In this document: one piece after another, positions 17,892 to 26,826 of the stretch
Numbering within the stretch: the stretch's first letter is position 1
Layout: each line of letters begins with the position of its first letter
Assembly: GCA_000018565.1 (NCBI GenBank)
Contig: CP000875.1
Coordinates: 1,503,199-1,567,198, forward strand
Source of the DNA: Herpetosiphon aurantiacus DSM 785
Lineage (GTDB): Bacteria; Chloroflexota; Chloroflexia; Chloroflexales; Herpetosiphonaceae
Direction of reading: 5' to 3'
DNA length: 64,000 bases
Made by a program: the position numbers and the translations under genes
The notes under the pieces: generated by a model
The model's database searches: none
Told to the model about the DNA's origin: nothing
What the model saw: only the letters and a program-made list of their open reading frames with translations

Positions 17892-18445
17892 ATAATTGGC
17901 GTTGTATGATCCATTTCAAAGTGGATATTTTGAAATTCGCCCTGATCAGGCCGATCATCGTAGATTTCGCTGGTTGGGAGCGAACGCCAAAATTGCTCAG
18001 CTCCAGCAATTGCCGGGTTGGTATGCAAATAAATCGTGCGATACGTGCCTTCATGCAAAATCCAATCGCGGGTTAGGCTGACCAAACGGCGAGCCAAACC
18101 AGCCCGACGATGGGCTTGATCAACATAGACCCGCACAATTTGGGCGGTTGCGACGGTGCTATAACGCTCAACCAGCCATTCTGGTTTGTAGGGTGGCTTA
18201 GGGCCGCCAGTTCGCACGGCGCAGGTTCCGACAACCTCGTTGGTTGCGCGAACGACTGCCACAAACAACACTTGGCGGGGGTTATCCAAATAGGCTTCGG
18301 CTAAATTATCAACATCAGCATGCCATTTGGCGATATAGCCGTAGCCAAAATCTTGCTCAAATGTGCGCAACATCAACTGGCGTGCGCCCGCCAAATCGGC
18401 GGTGGTAGCTTCGCGCAGCGTATAAATCCCATGCTCAAGGCTCAT
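17888..18445 (-). CDS. GNAT-family N-acetyltransferase
   Basis: A 185-residue acetyltransferase with the GNAT fold. The acetyl-CoA loop is in VRVYVDQAHRRAGLARRLVS (about 108-127). The substrate is unknown. Convergent with yigZ (4-bp overlap). Confidence 0.88.
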   Translation of the reverse strand: MSLEHGIYTLREATTADLAGARQLMLRTFEQDFGYGYIAKWHADVDNLAEAYLDNPRQVLFVAVVRATNEVVGTCAVRTGGPKPPYKPEWLVERYSTVATAQIVRVYVDQAHRRAGLARRLVSLTRDWILHEGTYRTIYLHTNPAIAGAEQFWRSLPTSEIYDDRPDQGEFQNIHFEMDHTTPII

Positions 18446-18506
18446 GCCAATACCTCATCCTAGATTAATTTTACTGATATATTATATCAATAAATGACCA
18501 ACTAAT

Positions 18507-18535
18507 TTGCCAAAAAATCTAATATGCGCTATAAT
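18507..18535 (+). promoter_or_regulatory. Sigma-70-type promoter of tRNA-Leu
   Basis: TTGCCA (18507-18512), 17-bp spacer, perfect TATAAT (18530-18535). The tRNA starts 12 bp further. Confidence 0.8.
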
Positions 18536-18547
18536 ACCGCTCGTTGC

Positions 18548-18633
18548 GCCGAGGTGGCGGAATGGCAGACGCTGAGGTCTTAAACATCTCTCCTCGCAAG
18601 GGGGTGCGGGTTCGACTCCCGCCCTCGGCACCA
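18548..18633 (+). tRNA. tRNA-Leu(UAA)
   Basis: Cloverleaf seen directly: acceptor arms GCCGAGG (18548-18554) and CCTCGGC (18623-18629), encoded ACCA, anticodon stem GAGGT/ATCTC around loop CTTAAAC (anticodon TAA), a long variable arm as expected for a class II tRNA, and T-loop GGTTCGACTCC. Length 86 with CCA. Confidence 0.95.
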
Positions 18634-18637
18634 ACCA

Positions 18638-18670
18638 CAGGCCTGTTGATCACATTGATCAGCAGGCCTG
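18638..18670 (+). terminator. Terminator hairpin after tRNA-Leu
   Basis: Arms CAGGCCTGTTGATCA (18638-18652) and TGATCAGCAGGCCTG (18656-18670) with one T-G wobble, closely following the tRNA. Only a weak T tract follows. Confidence 0.7.
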
Positions 18671-18741
18671 CTGTATTTAATCGCTTAACAAGCTTGAGGT
18701 TTGGTATACTAGCAACGGAGTTTTTTAGCCGAGGATCTACT

Positions 18742-19779
18742 ATGCGCCGTTGGATTTGGCTGTTGCTGGTTGTTGGTTTCTTGCCGCGTCCTGTTGCTGC
18801 TCATAATTTGTGCTTTGTAGAGGTGAGCAACCCCTACTGTTTGGAAGAACCGTTCAGCGATTACTGGGAAGATAATGGTGGCCTGCCAGTGTTTGGCTAC
18901 CCAATTGCTGCCGCTAAAGCCGAAGCAAACCCCGATACTGACATGAGCTACCATACCCAATGGCTCGAACGGAATCGTTTTGAGGTGCACCCTGAGAATG
19001 CTGGTACGGCTTACGAGGTGCTGCTTGGTTTATTAGGCAAAGAACGGTTGCAACAACTTGGGCGCGGGGTTGCCCCACGCGAGGTTGGGCCACAAACAGG
19101 TTGTTTATGGTTTGAAGAAACTGGACATAATGTTTGTGATCAGGCCAATGGACTTGGTTTCAAAAGCTACTGGCAATCGCATGGCCTTAAAATTCCTGGC
19201 TTGGATACCTATGCCCGTTCGTTGCAATTGTTTGGCTTGCCCTTGACGGGCGTTAACTTGGAAACCAACGCTAATGGCGATACGGTGCAAACCCAATGGT
19301 TTGAGCGGGCGCGGCTTGAGTGGCATCCTAACAATCCTGATCAATTTAAGGTGTTGTTGGGCTTGTTGGGCAAAGAAGTCTATACCAATCGCGGCAATCC
19401 AATTCTGCCTGTACCAACCCCAACTCCCGCCCCAATTGTCACACCCACGCCTGCACCACCACCACCATCGTTCAACGATTGCCAAGCTGATCCAACCGTC
19501 GCCAGCAATTTTCCAGTGAGAATTGTCAGCGTCGATAAACGCGCCGAAACTGTTATGATTCAAAATGTGAGCAATGCTCCAGTGGCGATTGATGGCTGGA
19601 AAATCTGTAGTATTCGTGGTAATCAGTTGCATGCAACCCTTGGTGGTAGCCTTGCTGCTGGCGAAACGCGTACGATTAATTCAACCGCAGGTGCGCCAAT
19701 TTGGAGCAATACTGAAAAAGATGATGCGACCTTGTATGATGGCCAAGGCCGCTTAATTTCGTTCTTGGAAGATCGTTAG
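18742..19779 (+). CDS. Secreted lamin-tail-domain protein with two internal repeats
   Basis: A 345-residue exported protein. Residues 1-20 are a Sec signal (RRWIWLLLVVGFLPRPVAA). Two repeats of about 90 residues follow (each with FSDYW or FKSYW, then GLPxxGxP, QWxERxRxExHP and LLGLLGKE), then a Thr/Pro-rich linker, and a C-terminal lamin-tail domain (about 245-345, VMIQNVSNAPVAIDGWKICS). Likely extracellular or cell-wall associated. I placed the start after the tRNA; the frame runs open through the tRNA gene but that part is not coding. Confidence 0.8.
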   Translation: MRRWIWLLLVVGFLPRPVAAHNLCFVEVSNPYCLEEPFSDYWEDNGGLPVFGYPIAAAKAEANPDTDMSYHTQWLERNRFEVHPENAGTAYEVLLGLLGKERLQQLGRGVAPREVGPQTGCLWFEETGHNVCDQANGLGFKSYWQSHGLKIPGLDTYARSLQLFGLPLTGVNLETNANGDTVQTQWFERARLEWHPNNPDQFKVLLGLLGKEVYTNRGNPILPVPTPTPAPIVTPTPAPPPPSFNDCQADPTVASNFPVRIVSVDKRAETVMIQNVSNAPVAIDGWKICSIRGNQLHATLGGSLAAGETRTINSTAGAPIWSNTEKDDATLYDGQGRLISFLEDR

Positions 19780-19793
19780 TTTAAACAACAAAA

Positions 19794-19819
19794 GGGCGAT
19801 AGGATTCACACTATCGCCC
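19794..19819. terminator. Bidirectional terminator
   Basis: Perfect 9-bp arms GGGCGATAG and CTATCGCCC with A-rich sequence on the left and a short A run on the right, between the convergent lamin-tail and acpS genes. Confidence 0.8.
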
Positions 19820-19833
19820 AAAACACGCTTGAT

Positions 19834-20217
19834 CTAGCCCATACCCACCACAAACGCGATTGCTTGATCGCCGCTATGCGAAAGGCTGACTGACCAATGG
19901 CGAATGCCTAGTTCGTTGGCTCGTTGTTGGGCTGCGCCGTGGAGCCGCAACAGTGGCTTGCCTTGGGTGTCGTTAGCAACTTCGATTTCACGCCAGGCGA
20001 CGGCACATGCGGGGTGGCCAATGCCTTTGAGGCCAACACCGAGGGCTTTCGCGGCGGCTTCCTTGGCCGCCCAACGTGCCGCTAACGACTGAGCACTATC
20101 ACGACAGCGCAACCATTCTGCTTCGGTCCAAACCCGACGGGCAAACCGTTGGCCCCAACGTGATACTGCTTGATTGATCCGGTCGATCTCGATTAAATCA
20201 ACACCTGTTACCAGCAT
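19834..20217 (-). CDS. acpS: Holo-[acyl-carrier-protein] synthase
   Basis: Transfers 4'-phosphopantetheine from CoA to acyl carrier protein. The 127-residue protein has the family motifs VTGVDLIEIDRI (Mg-binding Asp at 7) and RWAAKEAAAKALGVG (Glu near 53), and SVSLSHSGDQAIAFV near the end. Normal length. It is the last gene of a leftward group with dcd and a receiver protein. Confidence 0.95.
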   Translation of the reverse strand: MLVTGVDLIEIDRINQAVSRWGQRFARRVWTEAEWLRCRDSAQSLAARWAAKEAAAKALGVGLKGIGHPACAVAWREIEVANDTQGKPLLRLHGAAQQRANELGIRHWSVSLSHSGDQAIAFVVGMG

Positions 20218-20298
20218 AAAGTATTCACTTCCTCGCTACCACGAACATGGTGGTTGTTTGTATTGTATGCTGATTTATTAAAATGGCCAAATTAATGA

Positions 20299-20853
20299 TT
20301 AAATTCGTGGCAAAGTCACGCCAGTTTGGCCTTGATATTTGCCCGAACGATCGTCATAGGCCACGTCTGGCAACTCATCGCCCTCGAAAAACAGCACTTG
20401 GGCAATGCCTTCGTTGGCGTAGATTTTGGCAGGCAATGGCGTTGTATTGCTAATTTCGATTGTCACATAGCCTTCCCAACCTGGCTCGAAGGGCGTTACA
20501 TTCGCGATCAGACCACATCTTGCATAGGTCGATTTGCCAACACAAACACAGAGCACATTGCGCGGAATGCGGAAGTATTCGATCGTGCGGCAGAGTACAA
20601 ACGAGTTTGGTGGAATGATACAAACGTCAGCTTTGACATCGACAAACGAGCGTGGGTCGAAGTTTTTGGGGTCGATAATCGCCGAATTGACATTGGTGAA
20701 AATTTTAAATTCATCAGCAATTCGAATATCGTAGCCATAGGACGATAAGCCATATGAAACGACTCCACCGCGCACTTGACCATCAACAAATGGCTCGATC
20801 ATGCCATGCTCTTGGGCCATGCGCTTAATCCAGCGATCAGCTTTAATTGACAT
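20299..20853 (-). CDS. dcd: dCTP deaminase
   Basis: Deaminates dCTP to dUTP for thymidylate supply. The 184-residue trimeric enzyme shows [13 protein letters not shown], the Arg/Ser of [12 protein letters not shown] (about 112) and the catalytic Glu in GYVTIEISN (about 138). Normal length for the monofunctional enzyme. It starts 10 bp after the receiver-HTH gene on the same strand. Confidence 0.94.
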   Translation of the reverse strand: MSIKADRWIKRMAQEHGMIEPFVDGQVRGGVVSYGLSSYGYDIRIADEFKIFTNVNSAIIDPKNFDPRSFVDVKADVCIIPPNSFVLCRTIEYFRIPRNVLCVCVGKSTYARCGLIANVTPFEPGWEGYVTIEISNTTPLPAKIYANEGIAQVLFFEGDELPDVAYDDRSGKYQGQTGVTLPRI

Positions 20854-20862
20854 ACAAACTCC

Positions 20863-21894
20863 TTATGGTGTCGCCGTGGGCGCATTCGGATCAAGGGTTG
20901 GGCTTGGTTCGGGTGTTAATGTTGGCGTAGGGCTAGGCGTAGCGGTCGGCGTTAATGTTGGTGTAGGGCTAGGCGTAGCGGTTGGGGTTGGCGTAAGCGT
21001 CGGGGTTGCAGTTGGGTCGCTGAACATCGCCCGTACATTGGTTGTGACGTTACGGGTTTCTTCAGGGAAGATCAAGGCAATCGCGCCAGAGGCTAGCCCA
21101 CAGGTTAGCAATGCAACCAAACTCAACACCAACGGCCACGAAACGCGCCGTCGATAGCGCACCGGCTGGCCGCCCAAATTGCGCAGGGTTTCAACATCGC
21201 TATGGTGCAAACGTCGGAACTCGGCCAACGCCTGATCGGGATCTTCGCTTAAAAATTGGGCATAGCGTTGCACAATCTCTTCGGCGGCAGTGCCACGCGG
21301 TAGCAAGGCATATTTCTCTTCTTCGATCGCCTGAATATAATACATTTGGATTTTGGTATCCAAATTGGCTTGAACCAGCGAGATATTGCGCAGTTTGCGG
21401 GCTTGGCGCAGGCGTTGCCCAAGCGGAATATTCAGGGTTGGCGCTTCAGCCTCAACCGCTGGTGCAGCCATAGGAGTTTCGATGACTGGCTCGGCTAGCT
21501 TGGGTGTGCGCGTATCGGCGCGTTGCAAGGCGGGTGGTGGCGCTTGGCGTAAGCGAATCGCAATCCGCGCCAGCAATTCTTCGGTGCGGTAGGGCTTGGT
21601 GATATAATCGGTCGCGCCAGCCCGCAGGCCACGGGCAATATCCTCGGCGCTGCTGCGATGCGACATCACCATGACCCGCAGGCCTAAACTCACCAATTCA
21701 TCGAGCAAGGCCCAGCCTTGTTCGCGGCCCAGTTCAAGATCGAGCAAAATGAGATCGGGCTGTTGGGTACGGGCAACCTCGCGAGCGCTGGTTTCAGTCC
21801 ATTCGCGCATCACCCGATAACTGGCCATCTCTAAAGTACGAGCGAGCGTGGCCGAAAACGCCCGATCCTCATCAAGCAACAGAATGAAGCTCAA
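20863..21894 (-). CDS. Receiver / RodZ-like HTH / single-TM protein with Thr-Pro repeat tail
   Basis: An unusual fusion of about 343 residues. Residues 1-120 are a response-regulator receiver (ILLLDEDRAF, DLILLDLELGREQGWALL, ITKPYRTEEL). Residues about 155-230 are a RodZ-type HTH (LGQRLRQARKLRNISLVQAN). One TM helix follows (VLSLVALLTCGLASGAIALI), then an extracytoplasmic TPTPT tail. A TTG start at 21894 with AGGA upstream fits the receiver; a TTG at 21915 is possible. The membrane anchor suggests a signalling or shape-related scaffold, not a free transcription factor. The tail is coded by tandem DNA repeats. Confidence 0.82.
   Translation of the reverse strand: MSFILLLDEDRAFSATLARTLEMASYRVMREWTETSAREVARTQQPDLILLDLELGREQGWALLDELVSLGLRVMVMSHRSSAEDIARGLRAGATDYITKPYRTEELLARIAIRLRQAPPPALQRADTRTPKLAEPVIETPMAAPAVEAEAPTLNIPLGQRLRQARKLRNISLVQANLDTKIQMYYIQAIEEEKYALLPRGTAAEEIVQRYAQFLSEDPDQALAEFRRLHHSDVETLRNLGGQPVRYRRRVSWPLVLSLVALLTCGLASGAIALIFPEETRNVTTNVRAMFSDPTATPTLTPTPTATPSPTPTLTPTATPSPTPTLTPEPSPTLDPNAPTATP
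20915..20986. repeat. 36-bp tandem repeat (two units) coding Thr-Pro tail
   Basis: Units 20915-20950 and 20951-20986 are nearly identical; shorter degenerate units continue on both sides. They encode the TPTxTPSPTPTLTPT tail of the receiver-HTH-TM protein. Confidence 0.8.
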
Positions 21895-21971
21895 AACCAG
21901 AATTCCTATCCACAAAGGCTACGCTAGGGCGTAACCAACTTGACCATGCCTAATGCAGCGATTATAGCACG

Positions 21972-22826
21972 TTAGATCGACTCGATCGTCAAGTTTTGGC
22001 GTTCGAGCGCGGCCATTAAGCCGCTTTGCAAATCGGCGCGAGTGGCGATTGTATCCAAGCGAATGCCCAATTGCACGATGGTTTGGGCGATTTCGTTGCT
22101 AATGCCGACTACAATTGTTTCAGTGCCAAGCAATTTAAGCGCATTGATAGCCTGCAAAATGTAGTTTGCCACCGCCGTATCCACCACCGGCACGCCGGTT
22201 AAATCCAAGATCACGGTATCGGCGTTGCTGCGCGAGCTGGCCTGCAACAAGGCGGTAATAATTTGGTCGGCTTGCATTGGGTCGATGCCACCAACCAAGG
22301 GCAATACTAAAATTCCTGGCAGAATTGGCACAACTGGCACAGCACGGGCGGCAATTTCGGCTTTGAGCAACGAATCTTGTTGGCTCATGCGATCAATTTC
22401 ATCACGCCGAGCGCTAATTTGGGCTTCTAACTCGAGCGATTCGCTGACATCGTGGAAATAGCCCACGACATATTCTGGTGGCGTGGCATCGCCCACAGGC
22501 TTGAGCAAAAAGCGTGCGGCTAAATGGCGGTTGCTCGGCTGGCCATGGGCATCAACAATCACATAATCTAAAATTGGCAAGAAAACTTCTTCGCCAGCAA
22601 ATGCCCGTTTCAAATCTGCTTGCAGTTCAGGGGTCGCCAAGGAAGGATCATCAAATAAATTGTAATGTTCTTGGAGTTCCAACATTTCGGCTGGGCTGAG
22701 ATTGAAAATTCGGCGCAAGGCAGTATTGGTATAAATGACCTTGCCTGTTTGATCGTAAATGGCTGAACCGATTGACATAACCGACCAAGCGCTGCTGCGA
22801 ATGAGTGTATTTAAGCTAGAAGCCAT
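21972..22826 (-). CDS. PAS-STAS protein (RsbR-like)
   Basis: A 284-residue protein with a PAS domain (about 15-145) and a C-terminal STAS domain (about 165-275, VILDLTGVPVVDTAVANYIL), as in RsbR-type stressosome co-antagonists. The Asp-Thr of VVDTAVA is the usual phosphorylation site. It is a tandem paralogue of the next gene upstream (22836-23696), with a 9-bp gap. Partner kinases (RsbT or RsbW) are not in the window. Confidence 0.88.
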   Translation of the reverse strand: MASSLNTLIRSSAWSVMSIGSAIYDQTGKVIYTNTALRRIFNLSPAEMLELQEHYNLFDDPSLATPELQADLKRAFAGEEVFLPILDYVIVDAHGQPSNRHLAARFLLKPVGDATPPEYVVGYFHDVSESLELEAQISARRDEIDRMSQQDSLLKAEIAARAVPVVPILPGILVLPLVGGIDPMQADQIITALLQASSRSNADTVILDLTGVPVVDTAVANYILQAINALKLLGTETIVVGISNEIAQTIVQLGIRLDTIATRADLQSGLMAALERQNLTIESI

Positions 22827-22835
22827 GGGCGCACC

Positions 22836-23696
22836 TCACGAACGAGCACGAATAATTTGGCCTTGGCGACGAAGGGCGGTCTGCAAGCCACTTTGTAAAT
22901 CGGCGCGAGTGGTAATATCTTCCAGCCGCAGGCCCAATTGCACCAAGGTTTGGGCAATTTCGGGGCTGATGCCAACCACAATGGTGTCGGTGCCAAGCAA
23001 TTTGAGCGCTTTGATGGCTTGCAGCAGATAATTGGCTACAGCCGTATCGACCACCGGAATGCCCGTAACATCGAGCAACAGCGTATCGGCGCTATGCTCT
23101 GAGGCGGCTTCGAGCAAACAATTCAAGACATATTCGGCGCGGCGTGAATCGATCGCGCCAACCAAGGGCAACACCAAAATGCCGGGCAACACTGGCACAA
23201 CCGGAGCTGAACGAGCTTCGATTTCGGCTCGTAGCGCTTCTTGTTGTTGTTCGGCCTGTTGAATTTCGTGCTTGCGGCTATCGAGTTCGCGGCGCAGGGT
23301 TACTTGGGGCGTGATATCGGTAAAAAATGCCACAATATACTCGCCAGTTTTGGCTTCGACCCGTAGCGGAGCCAGATTGAGTCGCGCCACAATATGTTTG
23401 CCAGAAGGCCGCGCCTGCACATTTAGCAACTCATAATCCAACTCGCCGATGCGGGTTTTTTTGCCCTCAAAAGCTGAGGCAATGGCACTTTTGGTTAGCG
23501 GCGCTTGGAGTGAAGGGTCTCGATGCAGATTATAATGTTGTTGAGCTAGGGCAGCCTCTTCCGGCTGATATTGCAATAACTCCATTCCGGCGCGGTTGAG
23601 CAATTCGGCGCGGCCATTGCGATGATAAATCAGCGAGGCAATCGGGGCGTGAACCCAGCCATGGCTCATCTGTTGGATAAGTGTTTCTGGCAACAT
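22836..23696 (-). CDS. PAS-STAS protein (RsbR-like), paralogue
   Basis: A 286-residue protein with the same layout as its neighbour: PAS (about 15-150), helical linker, STAS (about 170-280, LLLDVTGIPVVDTAVANYLL). The two proteins share the linker motif APVVPVLPGILVLPLVGAID. They probably form mixed sensor complexes. First gene of the leftward group that runs to acpS. Confidence 0.88.
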   Translation of the reverse strand: MLPETLIQQMSHGWVHAPIASLIYHRNGRAELLNRAGMELLQYQPEEAALAQQHYNLHRDPSLQAPLTKSAIASAFEGKKTRIGELDYELLNVQARPSGKHIVARLNLAPLRVEAKTGEYIVAFFTDITPQVTLRRELDSRKHEIQQAEQQQEALRAEIEARSAPVVPVLPGILVLPLVGAIDSRRAEYVLNCLLEAASEHSADTLLLDVTGIPVVDTAVANYLLQAIKALKLLGTDTIVVGISPEIAQTLVQLGLRLEDITTRADLQSGLQTALRRQGQIIRARS

Positions 23697-23747
23697 ATGC
23701 GACCCTCAATCACTGGCATTGTTTGTAGATTATAAGCGAGGTTGGCA

Positions 23748-24506
23748 ATGGATGAACAGCGAATGTGGTGGGAAGAATTGTTTCAAATTCACGAGTTTGC
23801 AACCTATTCCGACGTTGCCGAAAGCCTCACCAACAATGAAGTTGATTTTCTGGAAATGATTTTGAATTTAACCCCCGATATGCGAGTTTTGGATTTGGCG
23901 TGTGGCAATGGGCGGCATTTGCTGGGCTTGGCGCGGCGTGGCTATCACGTTGATGGGGTTGAATTAGCAACGCCGTTGGTTAATCAGCTTAGCGCCCAAA
24001 TCACTGCTGAGCAATTGCCTGCCCGGGTGATTGCTGGTGATATGCGAAAACTTGATGATTTGGGCATGTACGATGTGGTGCTGATTATGAATAGCTCGTT
24101 GGGCTTTTTCAGCGATTTTGAGCATCAGCAATTGCTGAATGATTTGGCTGATCACCTTGTGCCGCAGGGACGGCTGGTATTGCAATGTATTAATCCCTAT
24201 CAAATTAGTAGTTATATGCAGCACTATCGGCGTGGTTGGCATCAAGTTGGGCCGGGCTATGTGCTGCGCGAATCGCATTTTAGCCCAACCACAGGCACGA
24301 TCGAAACTGCCTATCGCTATATCGAGCCAAATGGCGGCGAGGCTGTGCACCCGGGCGAGCGCATTCGTTTGTATACCTTCCCCGAATGGCAGCAACAGGT
24401 GCAACGGGCTGGGTTGCGCTTGCAAGCAGTGTTTGGCGATGCGGTCTTGCCAATCGTACCATTCGATGAAACCAGCCAATGGCAAATTTTGATGGCGATG
24501 AAGTAA
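23748..24506 (+). CDS. Class I SAM-dependent methyltransferase
   Basis: A 252-residue methyltransferase: motif I VLDLACGNGRHLLGLARRGY (about 48-67), GVELATPLV, and GDMRKLDDLGMYDVVLIMNS. Substrate unknown. The ATG at 23748 has GCGAGG upstream; the TTG at 23742 is less likely. It is divergent from the PAS-STAS genes and is the last gene before the accessory region. Confidence 0.85.
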   Translation: MDEQRMWWEELFQIHEFATYSDVAESLTNNEVDFLEMILNLTPDMRVLDLACGNGRHLLGLARRGYHVDGVELATPLVNQLSAQITAEQLPARVIAGDMRKLDDLGMYDVVLIMNSSLGFFSDFEHQQLLNDLADHLVPQGRLVLQCINPYQISSYMQHYRRGWHQVGPGYVLRESHFSPTTGTIETAYRYIEPNGGEAVHPGERIRLYTFPEWQQQVQRAGLRLQAVFGDAVLPIVPFDETSQWQILMAMK

Positions 24507-24542
24507 GGGCTTGCCTACAAGGATAGGTATTTACGCGTGTGA

Positions 24543-24737
24543 ACGACAAATGGCATAGAATTCGCGAATACTGGATGTATCAGCGCCCACCCATACAAGG
24601 AATTCTATGCTGTTGAATCCGATTCCGAGGATTTTGGTTATTTGAAGCTACCACAACAAAACGGTGATTTACCTTGCAACGGAACGTGTCAATATCGCTT
24701 TTTACGGACTGCATGGTTTGAGAAGGTTGTGTCGTAA
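24543..24737 (+). pseudogene. Fragment ending in a replication-relaxation-protein C-terminus
   Basis: An open stretch without a start codon. Its last residues, YRFLRTAWFEKVVS, match the C-terminus of the replication-relaxation protein at 62949-63887 (HRFLRAAWFEKIIA). The preceding part shows no clear similarity. It lies just outside the left copy of the amine-oxidase duplication, whereas the intact gene lies just outside the right copy, in mirrored orientation. I read it as the scar of a deleted second copy. Confidence 0.55.
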
Positions 24738-24819
24738 GTGAAATATTAATACCTATCTAATGTCTATAATCCACATTCTCTGGTATACTGAAGTCAAACC
24801 TTCTCCTCTCTCTTCTCTC

Positions 24820-24850
24820 CCACAAGCGACCCCCAGCGGGTCGTTTGTGG
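24820..24850 (-). terminator. Terminator hairpin of amine oxidase (left copy)
   Basis: Arms CCACAAGCGACC and GGGTCGTTTGTGG with wobble pairs, downstream of the leftward amine oxidase gene. Related hairpins lie at 62276-62305, 59856-59889 and, degraded, about 26344-26372. Confidence 0.65.
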
Positions 24851-24885
24851 TTTTAGGCTGTGAACGTGAATCATTGGGGTTCAAT

Positions 24886-26298
24886 CTATGCCTGCATCAC
24901 CTCATCAGCAGCACGCAATCCACTGAGGTAGGCTCCATGAACGGTTGAGGGATAGGTGCGTTCTGTTGCTTCTCCCGCGAAGAACAATCGTCCAGCAATC
25001 GGTTGGGCAAGGTCATCACGCAGGGCATCGGTTGCGCCAACGCCCAAAAAGGAGTACGAGCCAAATGCATAGGGGTCAGCGCCCCAGCGGGTGATTTGCC
25101 ACGCCTCAGGATCAGGAATTTCCTGCCCATAGATCGTTCGCAGGACTTGCATCCCATCGGCAATAATCTCCGCATCGCTGCGTGATTCAAGCATACGAGC
25201 ATACGAACCAGCATTAAAGCCGAGCAAGATCGGGCTATCGGTATAGTGATAGATATTGAGGAATTCGGCCCAACGGCCTTTTTGTTCGTCAATATAGTTA
25301 ATGATCTCCGGTTCTTTGGGCCAGAACGCGGTTGGAAAGCGCAGCCATGTCTTGTTGAGCAGCCCTGATCCGAGCAAGGTTATCGCATCGGTTTTTGTGG
25401 CATCAAGTGGCGGAGTGAACTGAATACGGCCCTGCTTGAGCACACCGAGCGGAACGGTGATAATGACGTGCTCCGCTTCAAACGTAGTGGTATTGGTTGT
25501 GATCGTGATTGATTCAGCAGTGTAATTGATTGCGTTAACGGGTTGCCCAGTGTGGATCGTGAGGTCCGCCGTGAGTTGATCAAGGATTTGATCATACCCA
25601 TCAAGAAAGATGACATCACCCCCAACAACTTCCCCATCGTTGTCCCAATACTGGGCTGATAATTCCTCGACATCGGCAGCATACTCATGTTCAATTGTGC
25701 TATTGATGCTGAAATTCAAGCGTGGTTGATCGATTGATTCAGCTTGTTCAACGAGAACCTGCTGCATCGCCGCTGCGAGTGACATATCATCGGTATCTTC
25801 AACCAACTCAGCCACAGCATCCAGCAGTGTGACCAACTGTTCCTCAAGCTGTTCCACAGCGGCATCGTCGAGTTCCTCGCCGTCCATGGTGTAGACCAGA
25901 CTATTCTCATAATCGGTGGGTGTTCGCTCAATCCTAGCAGTATCTGCCAGATCGGTGAGGGGGTTCTGTGTAACGCCATGAATCCACGAAGCCCCTAAAT
26001 CGACAGGCATATCGTTCCAGGTGCGGCTTGTCCAAATGCGCCCACCGATCCGATCACGTCCTTCGATGATCTGGACGCGATAGCCGTTTGCTTGGAGTTT
26101 GGCGGCAGCGGCTAATCCCGCGATGCCTGCGCCAATCACGATGACCTGCGGGGTGCTGTCACTCGTTACTGGGCTATTCGATGTGGTGGTTGGCTTGATG
26201 GTTGGTGTATTCGGATCATTGGGTGCACAGGCAGGCAGCCATGGACTAAGGCTGACGAGTGCTGCAAGTTTCAGGATATCGCGCCGTGTGTAGGACAT
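24886..26298 (-). CDS. Flavin monoamine oxidase family protein, left copy
   Basis: FAD-dependent amine oxidase (470 residues) that would oxidise an amine to an aldehyde or imine with H2O2 release. The N-terminus has twin Arg (YTRRDILKLAALVSLSPW) and a lipobox-like LPAC (Cys24), so a Tat-exported lipoprotein is likely. The FAD Rossmann motif is VIGAGIAGLAAAAKLQ (about 53), then DRIGGRIWTS, and the C-terminal FAD motif is GRLFFAGEATERTYPSTVHG (about 440). GGAGG precedes the ATG. A near-identical inverted copy lies at 60834-62240; this one keeps two residues (in YPSTVHG) lost from the other. Substrate unknown. Confidence 0.9.
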   Translation of the reverse strand: MSYTRRDILKLAALVSLSPWLPACAPNDPNTPTIKPTTTSNSPVTSDSTPQVIVIGAGIAGLAAAAKLQANGYRVQIIEGRDRIGGRIWTSRTWNDMPVDLGASWIHGVTQNPLTDLADTARIERTPTDYENSLVYTMDGEELDDAAVEQLEEQLVTLLDAVAELVEDTDDMSLAAAMQQVLVEQAESIDQPRLNFSINSTIEHEYAADVEELSAQYWDNDGEVVGGDVIFLDGYDQILDQLTADLTIHTGQPVNAINYTAESITITTNTTTFEAEHVIITVPLGVLKQGRIQFTPPLDATKTDAITLLGSGLLNKTWLRFPTAFWPKEPEIINYIDEQKGRWAEFLNIYHYTDSPILLGFNAGSYARMLESRSDAEIIADGMQVLRTIYGQEIPDPEAWQITRWGADPYAFGSYSFLGVGATDALRDDLAQPIAGRLFFAGEATERTYPSTVHGAYLSGLRAADEVMQA

Positions 26299-26402
26299 AC
26301 ATCCTCCAAATAAAGGTGATTATATGCCTCCGCACAACCCCTAAGCGGCTTCGATTTGCGAGCCGTTTGTGTTATTAGCGGGCTTGCACCAGCTCGGCGC
26401 AT

Positions 26403-26672
26403 CGTGTATAGTCTAGACATCCTCGTTGGGGATTACAACAGTGTACCTTTAAATGTATTGTTACCTAATAATGTATCAATATTCGAATGGCCTTAATCCT
26501 CGTTGGGGGATTACAACTCATTAGTAGGTCGTTTAGGCGTAGACAAAACCAATACCTATTAGAAAGACCTCAATCCTCTCGCGAGGATTAAAATAGAAGA
26601 TGTTACCCCCGTATTACTAGTCAGGGGTTCAATTCATTGGAAAGATCTCAATCCTCTTGCGGGGATCACAAA
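26403..26672 (+). CRISPR. Degenerate CRISPR array (four decayed repeats)
   Basis: Four diverged 37-nt repeats at 26403-26439, 26481-26517, 26558-26594 and 26636-26672, spaced by 78, 77 and 78 nt, leave spacers of 41, 40 and 41 nt. The third repeat is closest to the repeat of the array at 29815-30515 (shared CAATCCTCT and GGATTAAAA); the first two end in GGGGATTACAAC and the last in GGGGATCACAAA. The very regular period supports a true old array. A terminator hairpin follows directly. No cas genes are near. Confidence 0.8.
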
Positions 26673-26702
26673 ACCCACACCATACGGCGTGGGTTTTTCT
26701 TT
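26672..26702 (+). terminator. Terminator at the distal end of the degenerate CRISPR array
   Basis: Arms AACCCACACC (26672-26681) and GGCGTGGGTT (26686-26695) then TTTTCTTTT. The hairpin and T tract recur in inverted form at 58561-58592, and a sequence-different hairpin occupies the same place after the main array (30517-30536). Confidence 0.8.
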
Positions 26703-26826
26703 TGCGCAGTATCCCTCACGATGCTGGAATGGCCTATAAAGCTCAGCATACCCTTGCTAGTTGCGTTACTGGTTCGCGGCTGTGCGATGATGCAGGCGAT
26801 TGTATCCTCGGTGTGGAGTGAAGCCC

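Larger units (their letters stand above)
24757..26339. repeat. Left copy of a 1.58-kb inverted duplication (amine oxidase)
   Basis: The gene, its upstream 40 bp and its downstream 130 bp including the terminator match 60793-62373 in inverted orientation. Similarity stops near GGTTGTGC (26332-26339) and near the ATTCTCTGGTATACTG segment (about 24775). Boundaries were read by eye. Confidence 0.85.

Noticed and set aside
18544-18741. Reading frame upstream of the lamin-tail gene start
   Set aside because: It runs through tRNA-Leu and the terminator; the signal peptide begins at 18742.
20801-21157. Val/Gly-rich rightward frame
   Set aside because: It is the complement of the Thr-Pro repeat tail.
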